Of a stretch of DNA of 64,000 nucleotides, positions 9,569 through 18,481 are shown piece by piece. Source of the DNA: Pseudotamlana agarivorans (GTDB lineage: Bacteria; Bacteroidota; Bacteroidia; Flavobacteriales; Flavobacteriaceae). The notes under the pieces were generated by a model that was not told where the DNA came from, ran no database searches, and was given only the letters and a program-made list of their open reading frames with translations. How positions within the stretch are numbered: position 1 is the first letter of the stretch; the number at the start of each line of letters is the position of its first letter. The DNA is taken from assembly GCF_018860245.1 (NCBI RefSeq), contig NZ_JAHKPD010000011.1:303667-367666 (forward strand). The letters are read 5' to 3'. Position numbers and translations under genes: made by a program.

Positions 9569-10447
9569 ATGAACAGTGAAATAACTTCAAATATATTACC
9601 CGAACGCACACCAAAACCTAAATGGCTTCGTGTAAAATTACCAACAGGTAAAAAATACACCGAACTTAGAGGCTTAGTTGATAAATACAAATTAAATACT
9701 ATTTGTACTTCAGGAAGCTGCCCCAATATGGGTGAATGTTGGGGAGAAGGCACAGCAACATTTATGATTTTAGGAAATGTATGTACGCGTTCTTGCGGAT
9801 TTTGTGGTGTGAAAACGGGGCGTCCAGAAACTGTGGACTGGGATGAACCAGAAAAAGTTGGGCGTTCAATAAAAATCATGAATATTAAACATGCTGTATT
9901 AACCAGTGTGGATCGTGATGATTTAAAAGACATGGGAAGTATCATGTGGTCTGAAACGGTGAAAGCGGTTAGACGTATGAATCCTGAAACGACTTTAGAA
10001 ACCCTTATTCCAGATTTTCAAGGAATTGAAAAACACATCGATAGAATAATTGATGTAGCACCCGAAGTTGTTTCACATAACATAGAAACGGTGCGTCGTT
10101 TAACGCGTGATGTTAGAATTCAAGCCCAATACGATCGTAGTATGGGCGTATTAAAATACTTAAAACAACAAGGTCAGCGTAGAACTAAATCTGGGATCAT
10201 GCTTGGTTTAGGTGAAACACGTGAAGAAGTCATTCAGACGCTTCATGATTTAAAAGCAAACGATGTGGATGTTGTCACTATAGGGCAATACCTGCAACCT
10301 TCCAAAAAACACCTTCCGGTTAAAAAGTTTATCAATCCAGACGAATTTAAAGAATTTGAAGAAATCGGATTAGAATTAGGTTTCCGTCATGTAGAAAGTA
10401 GTGCTTTAGTGAGATCGTCATATAAGGCTCAAAAACATATTAATTAG
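9569..10447 (+). CDS. lipA: lipoyl synthase
   Basis: Radical SAM enzyme that inserts two sulfurs into octanoyl groups on lipoyl carrier domains. At 292 residues it has the normal length. The auxiliary cluster ligands are C46, C51 and C57 ([12 protein letters not shown]) and the SAM-cluster ligands are C72, C76 and C79 (CTRSCGFC). The C-terminal RSSYKA serine motif is intact. gap follows two bases after the stop codon, so the two central-metabolism genes are likely co-transcribed. Confidence 0.96.
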   Translation: MNSEITSNILPERTPKPKWLRVKLPTGKKYTELRGLVDKYKLNTICTSGSCPNMGECWGEGTATFMILGNVCTRSCGFCGVKTGRPETVDWDEPEKVGRSIKIMNIKHAVLTSVDRDDLKDMGSIMWSETVKAVRRMNPETTLETLIPDFQGIEKHIDRIIDVAPEVVSHNIETVRRLTRDVRIQAQYDRSMGVLKYLKQQGQRRTKSGIMLGLGETREEVIQTLHDLKANDVDVVTIGQYLQPSKKHLPVKKFINPDEFKEFEEIGLELGFRHVESSALVRSSYKAQKHIN

Positions 10448-10449
10448 TC

Positions 10450-11460
10450 ATGATTCGTGTAGCCATTAATGGCTTTGGAAGAATTGGTAGACGTGTTTTT
10501 CGATTGCTTCAGGACTATAAAAATATTCAGGTTGTTGCCATAAATGATTTATCTGACGCTAAAACTTTAACACATTTATTAAAGTACGATAGTGTTCATG
10601 GTATTTTAAAAGGTGATTTTTCATCCAATGAAAACCACATCATTTATAACAATAGGGCCATTCCCTTATTAAATGAAAAACATCCAGAAACTATCAATTG
10701 GCTTCCTTTTAGCGTTGATTTTGTTGTAGAATCTACAGGCAAATTCAAAAATAAATCAGAAATAAGTCACCATATAAAAAATGGCGCTAAACGTGTTATT
10801 TTAAGTGTTCCACCAATTGAAGATGACATCAAAACCATTGTTTTAGGCGTAAATAATAACGCCTTAGACGGCACGGAAACCATAGTTTCTAACGCATCAT
10901 GTACCACGAATAACGCGGCGCCTATGATTGATGTTGTCAACAAACTTTGTGGCATCGATCAAGCTTATATTACTACGGTACACTCTTATACTACCGATCA
11001 AAGTTTACATGATGTTCCGCATCGCGATTTACGTCGCTCTAGAGCTGCAGCGCAGTCCATTGTTCCAACAACTACCGGGGCAGCAAAAGCTTTAACCAAA
11101 ATATTCCCTGAACTTTCAGATGTTATTGGTGGTTGTGGTATTCGCGTACCTGTTATCAATGGATCCCTAACAGACATCACTCTCAACGTTAAAAAAACGG
11201 TGACTACAGAAGACATTAACGCCGCATTTAAAGAGGCTGCTCTAAATCATTATAAAGGTATTTTAGAATATACAGAAGACCCTATTGTTTCTATTGATAT
11301 TGTTGGAAATACACATTCATGTATTTTCGATTCTCAAATGACCTCAGTAATTGGCAATATGGTTAAAATTATTGGTTGGTACGATAATGAATCTGGTTAT
11401 TCAAAAAGAATAATTGATTTAATTTGTTATTTGTCGGAAAAAGAAACTCTAAATCACTAA
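10450..11460 (+). CDS. gap: type I glyceraldehyde-3-phosphate dehydrogenase
   Basis: A 336-residue NAD(P)-dependent GAPDH. The Rossmann start INGFGRIGRRVFR is at 7-19, the catalytic Cys151 is in SNASCTTNN, the catalytic His follows in TTVHSYT, and the phosphate-site stretch RSRAAAQSIVPTTTGAAKA is present. The usual CTTNC sequence reads CTTNN, so the common second cysteine is replaced. Flavobacteria often carry two gap genes and this may be the second copy, but the window does not decide whether it acts in glycolysis or gluconeogenesis. Confidence 0.93.
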   Translation: MIRVAINGFGRIGRRVFRLLQDYKNIQVVAINDLSDAKTLTHLLKYDSVHGILKGDFSSNENHIIYNNRAIPLLNEKHPETINWLPFSVDFVVESTGKFKNKSEISHHIKNGAKRVILSVPPIEDDIKTIVLGVNNNALDGTETIVSNASCTTNNAAPMIDVVNKLCGIDQAYITTVHSYTTDQSLHDVPHRDLRRSRAAAQSIVPTTTGAAKALTKIFPELSDVIGGCGIRVPVINGSLTDITLNVKKTVTTEDINAAFKEAALNHYKGILEYTEDPIVSIDIVGNTHSCIFDSQMTSVIGNMVKIIGWYDNESGYSKRIIDLICYLSEKETLNH

Positions 11461-11466
11461 AAAGTT

Positions 11467-11474
11467 TATATTTG
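11467..11474 (+). promoter_or_regulatory. -7 promoter element of the hybrid histidine kinase gene
   Basis: TATATTTG matches TAnnTTTG 18 bases before the ATG at 11493. It supports that start over the longer frame that begins inside gap. Confidence 0.5.
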
Positions 11475-11492
11475 TTGGCAACACCAACCCAA

Positions 11493-13730
11493 ATGGCAAA
11501 TTTAAGGACATACCTATACGCATTAGTATTACTCATATTCTCAGGAGTTTCCGCTCAAACTAAGATTGAGCAAGATCCTGAAATTGTTCAAAATAATATT
11601 AACTACCGCATCACCCAATCACAAACTGAGCTTGAAAGTTACCATTATTATAACGCTCAAAAAAACCTAGATGAAGCTTTAGAGCTTGCCGAAAAAGCTG
11701 GAAACAAAAAAAGTGCTGGTGTTATTTATGCCTTGAAAGGACGCTTACAACTCATTATTCAACAAGAAGACAAAGCGCTCAAATCATTAAATAAGGCCAT
11801 TGAAATACAACGCATTATCAATGACAACACAAACTTAGGCGCCTCGTATAAAATTTATGGTGATGTGTATTTCGCGAAGCAAGATTATTATGCCGCTTTA
11901 GATTCGTATACCGCTGCCAAATCGAAATTTGAAGAAGAAAATTTAAATAAAGAGCTTGCAGAAACACTAATACATGAAGGCAAAGTTTATTTTCAACTAA
12001 AAAATTATAAAAAATCTAGAGACGTTACTGAACAAGCATTAGCCATTGCAAAGACTTACGATTTTTACAAAATTCAAAGTGAAGCCCTAAACAACCACGC
12101 TATTATTTACAGCAAATTAGGAAACACCGAGAAAGCTATTGTTTCTGGCTTAGAGGGCTTGAATATTGCAAACAACCATAAATTCACAAACATAACTAAC
12201 GATAGCTACTTAATAATTAGCGACTTATACAATAGCATTGGAAATTATAAACTTTCAAGAAAATACTTAAAAGATCATTTAAAACTTTCGGACTCTATTC
12301 GTGGATTAACCAGAATTTATTCTCCTAATAACCAAGAAACTCAATATTTACTTAATGAAGAGATCGAAAAAAATAATGAAATCGTTGAAAAATTAGAAAA
12401 AGCTGAAGAAGACAAAAATTTAGGAACACTCATCTCTATTTTGAGTGTCGCATTAATTACAATTTTATCGCTTTTAACTTTATCACTTTACAAAAATAAC
12501 AACATTAGGCTAAAGACAAACACCATGCTTCATAAGAAGAATGGCGAGTTAATTATAGCCAAAGAAAAGGCCGAATTAGCTTCGAAAACAAAGGCAAATT
12601 TCCTATCGACTGTAACCCACGAATTAAGAACACCATTATACGCTGTTACCGGACTGAGTAACATGTTGTTAGAAGAAGACCCTAAACCAGAACAAGTACA
12701 ACATTTAAAATCTTTAAAATTCTCTGGCGATTATTTATTAACCTTTATAAACGATATTCTTCAAATAAATAAAATTGAAGCCAATAAAGTTGATATCGAG
12801 CCAGAACCTTTCAATTTAAAGAAGAAAATTACAAACATTATTCTGGCTTTAAATAATTCGGCTGAAGACAACAACGTTAAAATTCACTTTGAGTACGATT
12901 CCGGATTAACAGAAAACTTTATTGCCGATCAGCTCAAAATTTCACAAATACTCATAAACTTAGTTGGTAACTCTATAAAATTTACCAAAAGTGGAGATAT
13001 TTGGATTCGTGTCTATAAAATTGACCAAAAAGATAAAATTTACACCTTACGCTTTGAAATAGAAGATAATGGTATTGGTATTAGCCAGGAGAAACAAGAC
13101 CATATGTTTGAAAGTTTTTCTCAAGGCTCGATACAAATTAACCGAAAATATGGAGGAACAGGTTTAGGACTTTCTATAGTTAAAGGTTTAATTGATATTT
13201 TAAAAGGGAAAATTTACGTTAAAAGTGAGCTTAATAAGGGAACTACTTTTTATTTCGAAATTCCATTAGAGCATACTACTGTGGAAGAGTCCTTAGAAGC
13301 TAAATCAAATTACTTTGAAGGTGACAAATCAGATTTAGACTTAACTAACGTGAAAATTCTTGTGGTAGAAGACAATAAGATTAATCAAATGATTACTAAA
13401 AAGATCCTCTCTAAAATGGATTTATCATGTGACATCATTGACAATGGCGAAGATGCCGTTGAAATGATTAAAAACAACGATTACAATATCATTTTAATGG
13501 ATATTCATATGCCAGGGATTAGCGGTATTGAAGCCACAACCCTTATTAGGGAATTCGATAAAGATCTTACCATTTTTGCACTCACAGCCGTAACTATTGA
13601 AGATAAAATGCAGGAATTTGATGATGCTGGTTTTTCAGATATTATCCCTAAACCTTTCAAGCAAGATGAGTTTGAAAAGAAACTATATCAAGCCCTGGCT
13701 TCTAAGAAAAAACCATCTGCTAACGTTTAG
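11493..13730 (+). CDS. hybrid sensor histidine kinase with TPR sensor domain
   Basis: A 745-residue membrane kinase. Order: signal peptide (1-22), TPR-like repeats (about 40-280), coiled coil, membrane helix (311-333), HisKA dimerisation domain with phospho-His376 in THELRTP, HATPase domain (N493 in the N box, DNGIG at 525-529, GGTGLGL near 554-560), and a C-terminal receiver domain starting near 620 with the acidic pocket VVEDN, phospho-Asp670 in LMDIHMPG and a late PKPF lysine. No DNA-binding output is fused, so the signal must pass to another protein. A frame extends upstream into gap, but ATG 11493 gives a proper signal peptide. Its 3' end overlaps convergent lpxK by 11 bases. Confidence 0.92.
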   Translation: MANLRTYLYALVLLIFSGVSAQTKIEQDPEIVQNNINYRITQSQTELESYHYYNAQKNLDEALELAEKAGNKKSAGVIYALKGRLQLIIQQEDKALKSLNKAIEIQRIINDNTNLGASYKIYGDVYFAKQDYYAALDSYTAAKSKFEEENLNKELAETLIHEGKVYFQLKNYKKSRDVTEQALAIAKTYDFYKIQSEALNNHAIIYSKLGNTEKAIVSGLEGLNIANNHKFTNITNDSYLIISDLYNSIGNYKLSRKYLKDHLKLSDSIRGLTRIYSPNNQETQYLLNEEIEKNNEIVEKLEKAEEDKNLGTLISILSVALITILSLLTLSLYKNNNIRLKTNTMLHKKNGELIIAKEKAELASKTKANFLSTVTHELRTPLYAVTGLSNMLLEEDPKPEQVQHLKSLKFSGDYLLTFINDILQINKIEANKVDIEPEPFNLKKKITNIILALNNSAEDNNVKIHFEYDSGLTENFIADQLKISQILINLVGNSIKFTKSGDIWIRVYKIDQKDKIYTLRFEIEDNGIGISQEKQDHMFESFSQGSIQINRKYGGTGLGLSIVKGLIDILKGKIYVKSELNKGTTFYFEIPLEHTTVEESLEAKSNYFEGDKSDLDLTNVKILVVEDNKINQMITKKILSKMDLSCDIIDNGEDAVEMIKNNDYNIILMDIHMPGISGIEATTLIREFDKDLTIFALTAVTIEDKMQEFDDAGFSDIIPKPFKQDEFEKKLYQALASKKKPSANV

Positions 13731-14724
13731 TAAATGCCTTAATTAAGGCCTCGAATTTTGGCTTATCATCAATTTTAACTTCTATTGGAAGGTAGTAAAG
13801 CTTATCTCTCAAAACAGTATAATCTTTCATACGCATAAAATCTTTTTCTGTAGTCACTATTAACGATTTTTTAGAAAGTTCGACAATATCCTGTTCAGAG
13901 AACTCATGATGATCTTTATAATTGAGATGCTCAAAATTCAACTGTTTCCCTTTCAAAAACTGAACTAAAGGCGTTGCATTAGCAATACCTGTTACGAGTG
14001 TAAACGGCTTAATAGCTTCAAAAGTTATGGATTCAGCTTCTGAAAATAAAGTCTCAGAATAAACTATAGAACTAAAAAATACAGACTGACTTTTTAAAGG
14101 GTTGATACGTTTGATAATAGCCTCCTTTTCAGAATTATTGATATCCAACGGGCACTTAGTCACTACAATACAATGCGCTCGTTTAGCGCCACTTCGAGGC
14201 TCTCTTAAATCTCCTGTAGGCAAAACAATATCGCTAAAAAATGGATTAGAATAAGTGGTGAGCATGATATTAAATCCAGCTTGCACTTTTCGATGCTGAA
14301 ACGCGTCATCTAACAAAATAACGTCTAACTTTTTAGATAAAGCTTGCAACTCGGCTATACCATTTTGCCTATCTGAATCAACTGCAACTTCAATGGCATC
14401 TTTAAACTTATTATAAAACTGAAATGGTTCATCCCCTATGGTTTCGACCGTTGCACTGGCATTGGCCAATTGAAAACCTGTTGTCTTACGCTTATATCCT
14501 CTACTTAAAGTCGCCACCTTATAATCAGCTTTCAATAGCTTAACCAAATACTCAATCATTGGCGTTTTTCCAGTCCCTCCTGCACTTAAATTTCCAACGC
14601 AAATCACAGGAAAATCATAATTCATCGCCTTTTTTATGCCGAGGTCATACAATTTATTACGCAACCAAGTCACCATAAAATAAATGGGAACCACAGGAAA
14701 TAAGAGGTGTCTTAAAATTTTCAT
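13720..14724 (-). CDS. lpxK: tetraacyldisaccharide 4'-kinase
   Basis: Inner-membrane kinase that adds the 4'-phosphate to the lipid A precursor. About 334 residues from the preferred ATG at 14722-14724 (MKILRHLLFPVVPIYF). An N-terminal membrane-associated helix is followed by the Walker A loop GNLSAGGTGKT at 44-54. The LLDDAFQHR motif and the REPRSGAKRA stretch typical of LpxK follow. An upstream in-frame extension (14 residues, to 14766) lacks family resemblance and is rejected. Its presence shows that the organism makes lipid A. Confidence 0.93.
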   Translation of the reverse strand: MKILRHLLFPVVPIYFMVTWLRNKLYDLGIKKAMNYDFPVICVGNLSAGGTGKTPMIEYLVKLLKADYKVATLSRGYKRKTTGFQLANASATVETIGDEPFQFYNKFKDAIEVAVDSDRQNGIAELQALSKKLDVILLDDAFQHRKVQAGFNIMLTTYSNPFFSDIVLPTGDLREPRSGAKRAHCIVVTKCPLDINNSEKEAIIKRINPLKSQSVFFSSIVYSETLFSEAESITFEAIKPFTLVTGIANATPLVQFLKGKQLNFEHLNYKDHHEFSEQDIVELSKKSLIVTTEKDFMRMKDYTVLRDKLYYLPIEVKIDDKPKFEALIKAFTKR

Positions 14725-14907
14725 CGCAACGAAAATATAATATTTATATTTGTTATACCATTTCATGTTTAAAATTACAGTAAAAGAAGATAGCCTACCC
14801 CATTGAAGAATGGAAAGTTTTTCTATTTCTATATAGTAAAAAAGCGCATTTTAATTCTATCTTTTTTAAAGGATAGATACTGTTAAAAACTAATACTTAA
14901 AATTTAT

Positions 14908-16002
14908 ATGATTGTTCAAGATGTCATAAACCATTTAGAAGAACTTGCCCCCTTAGCTTACGCAGAAGATTTTGATAACGTTGGCCTTTTGGTAGGTGAT
15001 AAAAAAGCAAAAATAACTGGTGTTTTAGTATCCCTGGACACTTTAGAAGCCGTTGTAGACGAAGCCATATCTGAAAACTGCAATATGATTGTTAGCTTTC
15101 ATCCTATTGTTTTTAAAGGCCTTAAAAAAATAACCGGAAAAACTTATGTAGAGCGTGTCGTATTAAAAGCCATAAAGCATGATATTGCGATTTACGCGAT
15201 GCATACAGCACTAGACAATGCGCTTTTGGGGGTAAATGATATGATTTGCAACCAATTAAAATTAGTCAATAAACAGGTTTTAATCCCGCAAAGCGGCACT
15301 GTAAAAAAATTAGTGACTTATGTGCCAAAATATGAAGCACATTTAGTACGTAGTGCACTATTTGAAATTGGAGCTGGAAGCATTGGCAATTATGACGAGT
15401 GCAGTTTTAATGTTGAAGGTTACGGCACCTATAATGGAAATAAAGAATCTACACCAACCAAAGGAGAAAGAGGATTAACCCATACAGAAGAAGAAACCAA
15501 AATATCAGTAACCTTCGCAAAGCACTTAGAATCAAAGGTACTACACACGCTTTTTAACACCCATTCTTACGAAGAAGTGGCCTATGAAATCACCACCTTA
15601 GAAAACAAAAACCAGCATATTGGTATGGGTATGGTTGCTGAATTAGAAACCGCCATGAATGAGGCGAACTTCCTAAAATATGTAAAAGAAAATATGCAAA
15701 CCGAAGCCATACGACACTCGCCTTTTTTAAATAAAAAAATAAAGAAAGTGGCCGTATTAGGTGGATCTGGCAGTTTTGCTATTTCGGCTGCTAAGGCTGC
15801 TGGTGCTGATGTCTTTATAACAGCAGATCTCAAATACCATGATTTTTTTACTGCCGAAAACAACATTCTTCTAGCCGATATTGGTCATTATGAAAGTGAG
15901 CAGTTCACAAAAAACCTTTTAGTAGCACATCTTAAGAAAAAAATTACTAATTTTGCAATCATTTTATCAAAGACAAATACCAATCCTGTTAAGTATTTTT
16001 AA
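14908..16002 (+). CDS. Nif3-like dinuclear metal centre protein (DUF34)
   Basis: A 364-residue member of the conserved NIF3/YbgI/YqfO family, which forms hexameric toroids with a two-metal site. Metal ligands are visible as His65 in SFHPIVF, His99 and Asp103 in HTALDN, and the C-terminal pair in DIGHYESE. The central insert (about 130-240) matches the longer YqfO-type arrangement. Proposed roles include GTP cyclohydrolase-like hydrolase or metal-insertion activity; none is established. The coiled-coil gene follows after three bases, a neighbour pair often seen in Bacteroidota. Confidence 0.9.
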   Translation: MIVQDVINHLEELAPLAYAEDFDNVGLLVGDKKAKITGVLVSLDTLEAVVDEAISENCNMIVSFHPIVFKGLKKITGKTYVERVVLKAIKHDIAIYAMHTALDNALLGVNDMICNQLKLVNKQVLIPQSGTVKKLVTYVPKYEAHLVRSALFEIGAGSIGNYDECSFNVEGYGTYNGNKESTPTKGERGLTHTEEETKISVTFAKHLESKVLHTLFNTHSYEEVAYEITTLENKNQHIGMGMVAELETAMNEANFLKYVKENMQTEAIRHSPFLNKKIKKVAVLGGSGSFAISAAKAAGADVFITADLKYHDFFTAENNILLADIGHYESEQFTKNLLVAHLKKKITNFAIILSKTNTNPVKYF

Positions 16003-16005
16003 AGT

Positions 16006-16785
16006 ATGGCCAAAAAGAAAGAAGTAACTGTTGAAGATCGCTTAAGAGCTTTATACGATTTACAACTCATAGATTCTCGTGTAGACGAAATAAGAAATGT
16101 TCGTGGTGAACTTCCTTTAGAAGTTCGTGATTTAGAAGATGAAGTTGCTGGATTAAACATTAGATTAGATAAACTTGTTTCTAATTTAGAAGTAATTGAC
16201 AACGATATCGCTGGAAAGAAAAATTTAATTGAAGAATCTAAATCTTTAATTAAAAAATATAGCGAACAACAAAAGAACGTTAGAAATAACAGAGAGTTTA
16301 ACTCTTTAACTAAAGAAGTTGAATTTCAAGAATTAGAAATTGAATTAGCCGAAAAGCACATAAAAGAATTTAAAGTTCAAATCGAACAGAAGAAAGAAGT
16401 TATCGCTGAAACTAAAGAGCGTTTAAAGGAGCGTGAAAACCACCTGAAACACAAAAAGAGTGAATTAGATGCGATCCTATCTGAAACTGAAAAAGAAGAG
16501 CAAGCTTTAATCAAAAAATCTGAAGAGTATAAAGAAACCATCGATTCAAGATTAGTTGCTGCTTATACAAGAATTAGAACGAATGTTAAGAACGGATTAG
16601 CTGTTGTACCCATTGAAAGAGGTGCTTCTGGAGGATCTTTCTTTACTATTCCACCGCAAGTACAAGTTGAAATTGCTTCTCGCAAAAAAGTAATTACCGA
16701 TGAGCATAGTGGTAGAATTTTAGTTGATGCTGCTTTAGCTGAAGAACAAAAAGAAAAAATGGAAAAAATGTTTTCTAAACTGTAA
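16006..16785 (+). CDS. coiled-coil protein of the zinc-ribbon (DUF164) family, ribbon degenerate
   Basis: A 259-residue protein dominated by a long charged coiled coil (about 28-185). Its C-terminus follows the DUF164/C4 zinc-ribbon layout, with IPPQVQVEIASRKKVI and GRILVDAAL. In typical members two CxxC pairs bind zinc in this region. Here the second knuckle reads TDEHSGRILVD with no cysteine, and no cysteine was noticed anywhere in the protein, so zinc binding is probably lost while the fold may persist. It is probably co-transcribed with the Nif3-like gene. Function is unknown. Confidence 0.85.
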   Translation: MAKKKEVTVEDRLRALYDLQLIDSRVDEIRNVRGELPLEVRDLEDEVAGLNIRLDKLVSNLEVIDNDIAGKKNLIEESKSLIKKYSEQQKNVRNNREFNSLTKEVEFQELEIELAEKHIKEFKVQIEQKKEVIAETKERLKERENHLKHKKSELDAILSETEKEEQALIKKSEEYKETIDSRLVAAYTRIRTNVKNGLAVVPIERGASGGSFFTIPPQVQVEIASRKKVITDEHSGRILVDAALAEEQKEKMEKMFSKL

Positions 16786-16807
16786 TCCATTTTCAATCAT
16801 ATTTTTT

Positions 16808-16837
16808 AAAAGCCTTCACACTGTGAGGGCTTTTTTT
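16808..16837 (+). terminator. rho-independent terminator after the Nif3/coiled-coil operon
   Basis: Stem AAAAGCCTTCACA against TGTGAGGGCTTTT (one G-T wobble) with a one-base gap between the arms; the apex must open to form a loop. A run of seven T residues follows. Confidence 0.8.
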
Positions 16838-16903
16838 ATGAATTTTAATTAAGGTTCTCCCCCTTCTTTCGACTATTAAAAAAACATAAAAATTAAAATC
16901 AGC

Positions 16904-17563
16904 ATGAAACAAGTCATACCGTTGGTCTTCTTTTTACTTATATGCAGTTGCCAGAACACGGCACAATCTAATGTTGCTCAAGAAGCCGTTATAAATGCTA
17001 AACCGGTTGAAGTGCCACTAATCAATGGCATGGCTAAAGCCTATTTTGCAAGTGGCTGCTTTTGGTGTCTAGAATCTATTTATGAAAGCGTAAAAGGTGT
17101 TAAAGCTTCAATATCGGGATATGCTGGCGGACATACAAAAAACCCAACCTACGCAGCAAGTAACACTGGAAATACGGGACATGCTGAAGCCGTAGAAATA
17201 ATTTACGACCCTAAAACAGTGTCGTTTAAAACACTGGTTGATGTTTATTTTGCTTCTCAAAATGTTTCACAAGTTAACGGACAAGGGAATGACCGTGGTT
17301 CGCAATACCGTTCCATTATTTTTTATCAAAATGAAGAACAAAAACAGATTATTCTAAAAAAGAAAGCAGCATTAGCAAAAAAAATCAACGCTAAAATAGC
17401 TGCAGAAGTTTATCCTTTTCAAAAATTCTGGATTGCCGAAGATTACCATCAAGACTACAAAAAGCATCACCCCAATAATAGCTACATCCTAAACGTTTCT
17501 GTTCCACGCTTTAATCGTTTTAAAGCTAATTTCCCTAAGCATTTACTTAAAAATGGTTATTAG
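16904..17563 (+). CDS. msrA: peptide-methionine (S)-S-oxide reductase MsrA, lipoprotein form
   Basis: Repairs methionine sulfoxide in proteins. Of its 219 residues, the first 16 form a lipoprotein signal (LLICSC, likely lipidated Cys16), which places the enzyme in the periplasm or outer membrane rather than the cytosol. The catalytic GCFWC motif is at 51-55 (Cys52 attacks), followed by GYAGGHTKNPTY and GHAEAVEIIYDP. No MsrB domain is fused. The identification is firm; the lipid anchor is inferred from the N-terminus. Confidence 0.93.
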   Translation: MKQVIPLVFFLLICSCQNTAQSNVAQEAVINAKPVEVPLINGMAKAYFASGCFWCLESIYESVKGVKASISGYAGGHTKNPTYAASNTGNTGHAEAVEIIYDPKTVSFKTLVDVYFASQNVSQVNGQGNDRGSQYRSIIFYQNEEQKQIILKKKAALAKKINAKIAAEVYPFQKFWIAEDYHQDYKKHHPNNSYILNVSVPRFNRFKANFPKHLLKNGY

Positions 17564-17613
17564 AAGGGCATTGCCACTTGTTTAATTTATGACTAAAGAA
17601 GTTGTGCAAACAC

Positions 17614-17621
17614 TATATTTG
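17614..17621 (+). promoter_or_regulatory. -7 promoter element of the 218-aa lipoprotein gene
   Basis: TATATTTG matches TAnnTTTG 14 bases before the ATG at 17636. Confidence 0.5.
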
Positions 17622-17635
17622 CAAAAAAAGAACAA

Positions 17636-18292
17636 ATGAAAAACGCCATACTTTTTACATGCTTCGCTTTATTATTCTTTTCCTGTGAAGATGGGCAAAA
17701 AACACATGAGATCGCCGAAAAGATAGCAGTAGCTCATGGTTTTGAACATTGGGATAAGGTTTCAGAAATAAAATTCACCTTTAATGTGGATAAAGACAGT
17801 ATGCATTTTGATAGAGTTTGGGCTTGGGAACCAAAATCTGATCAGGTCACCTTATACAAAAGAAATGACTCCATTAAGTACCTTAGATCGCAAATAGACT
17901 CAACTTTAATCCAAACAGATCGAGGCTTTATAAACGATAAATTTTGGCTGCTGTTTCCTTTTCAATTGGTATGGGAGTCTGAATTAACGTTTTCAGAAGT
18001 GACTCAAACGGAAGCTCCAATTAGTAAGACCTTACTCAATAAAATTACCGTAACCTATCCTGAACAAGGTGGTTATACCCCAGGAGATGCTTATGATGTT
18101 TTTTATTCTGATGATTATATCATTAAAGAATGGATTTACAGAAAAGCAAATCGAGTAGAACCATCTATGATTAACACCTTTGAAAACCTCCAAGATTTTA
18201 AAGGCTTAAAGTTAGCTTTAGAACACAAAAAAAATACAGGTGCCTGGAATCTAAACTTCACCAATGTTCAAGTTATTACTAATAAAATTTAA
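17636..18292 (+). CDS. lipoprotein of unknown function
   Basis: A 218-residue protein with a lipoprotein signal (FFSCED, lipidated Cys17). The mature part is rich in Trp and acidic residues (AHGFEHWDKV, RVWAWEPKSD) and resembles the small conserved bacteroidete lipoproteins that carry an outer-membrane-lipoprotein-sorting-like beta fold. I do not recognise a specific family. It has its own promoter box and terminator, so it is a single-gene unit. Confidence 0.7.
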   Translation: MKNAILFTCFALLFFSCEDGQKTHEIAEKIAVAHGFEHWDKVSEIKFTFNVDKDSMHFDRVWAWEPKSDQVTLYKRNDSIKYLRSQIDSTLIQTDRGFINDKFWLLFPFQLVWESELTFSEVTQTEAPISKTLLNKITVTYPEQGGYTPGDAYDVFYSDDYIIKEWIYRKANRVEPSMINTFENLQDFKGLKLALEHKKNTGAWNLNFTNVQVITNKI

Positions 18293-18372
18293 GTTTAAAC
18301 ATCCAAATTAGGCTATTTTATCGTATATTAGGTAAACAGCTTAATATTCCGCGTTTTGCGTCTATATATATT

Positions 18373-18403
18373 AAAGCGCTTAAACCAATGGTTTAAGCGC
18401 TTT
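18373..18403 (+). terminator. terminator after the 218-aa lipoprotein gene
   Basis: Perfect 14-bp stem AAAGCGCTTAAACC/GGTTTAAGCGCTTT with an AAT loop and a short T run. It separates the lipoprotein from the kynurenine gene block. Confidence 0.8.
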
Positions 18404-18481
18404 TCCATTTCTACAAACCAGCATTTACGCCATTTTCACCCCTAACTTTAGTCTTCTTTCCTAAATTTATAATGCTTATTT

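Noticed and set aside
11424..11492. Longer N-terminus of the hybrid histidine kinase, starting inside gap
   Set aside because: The signal peptide begins at ATG 11493, preceded by its own TATATTTG box; the extension would place the signal peptide internally.
14725..14766. Upstream extension of lpxK
   Set aside because: The 14 extra residues (Lys/Tyr-rich) have no counterpart in LpxK proteins; ATG 14724 gives the normal N-terminus.
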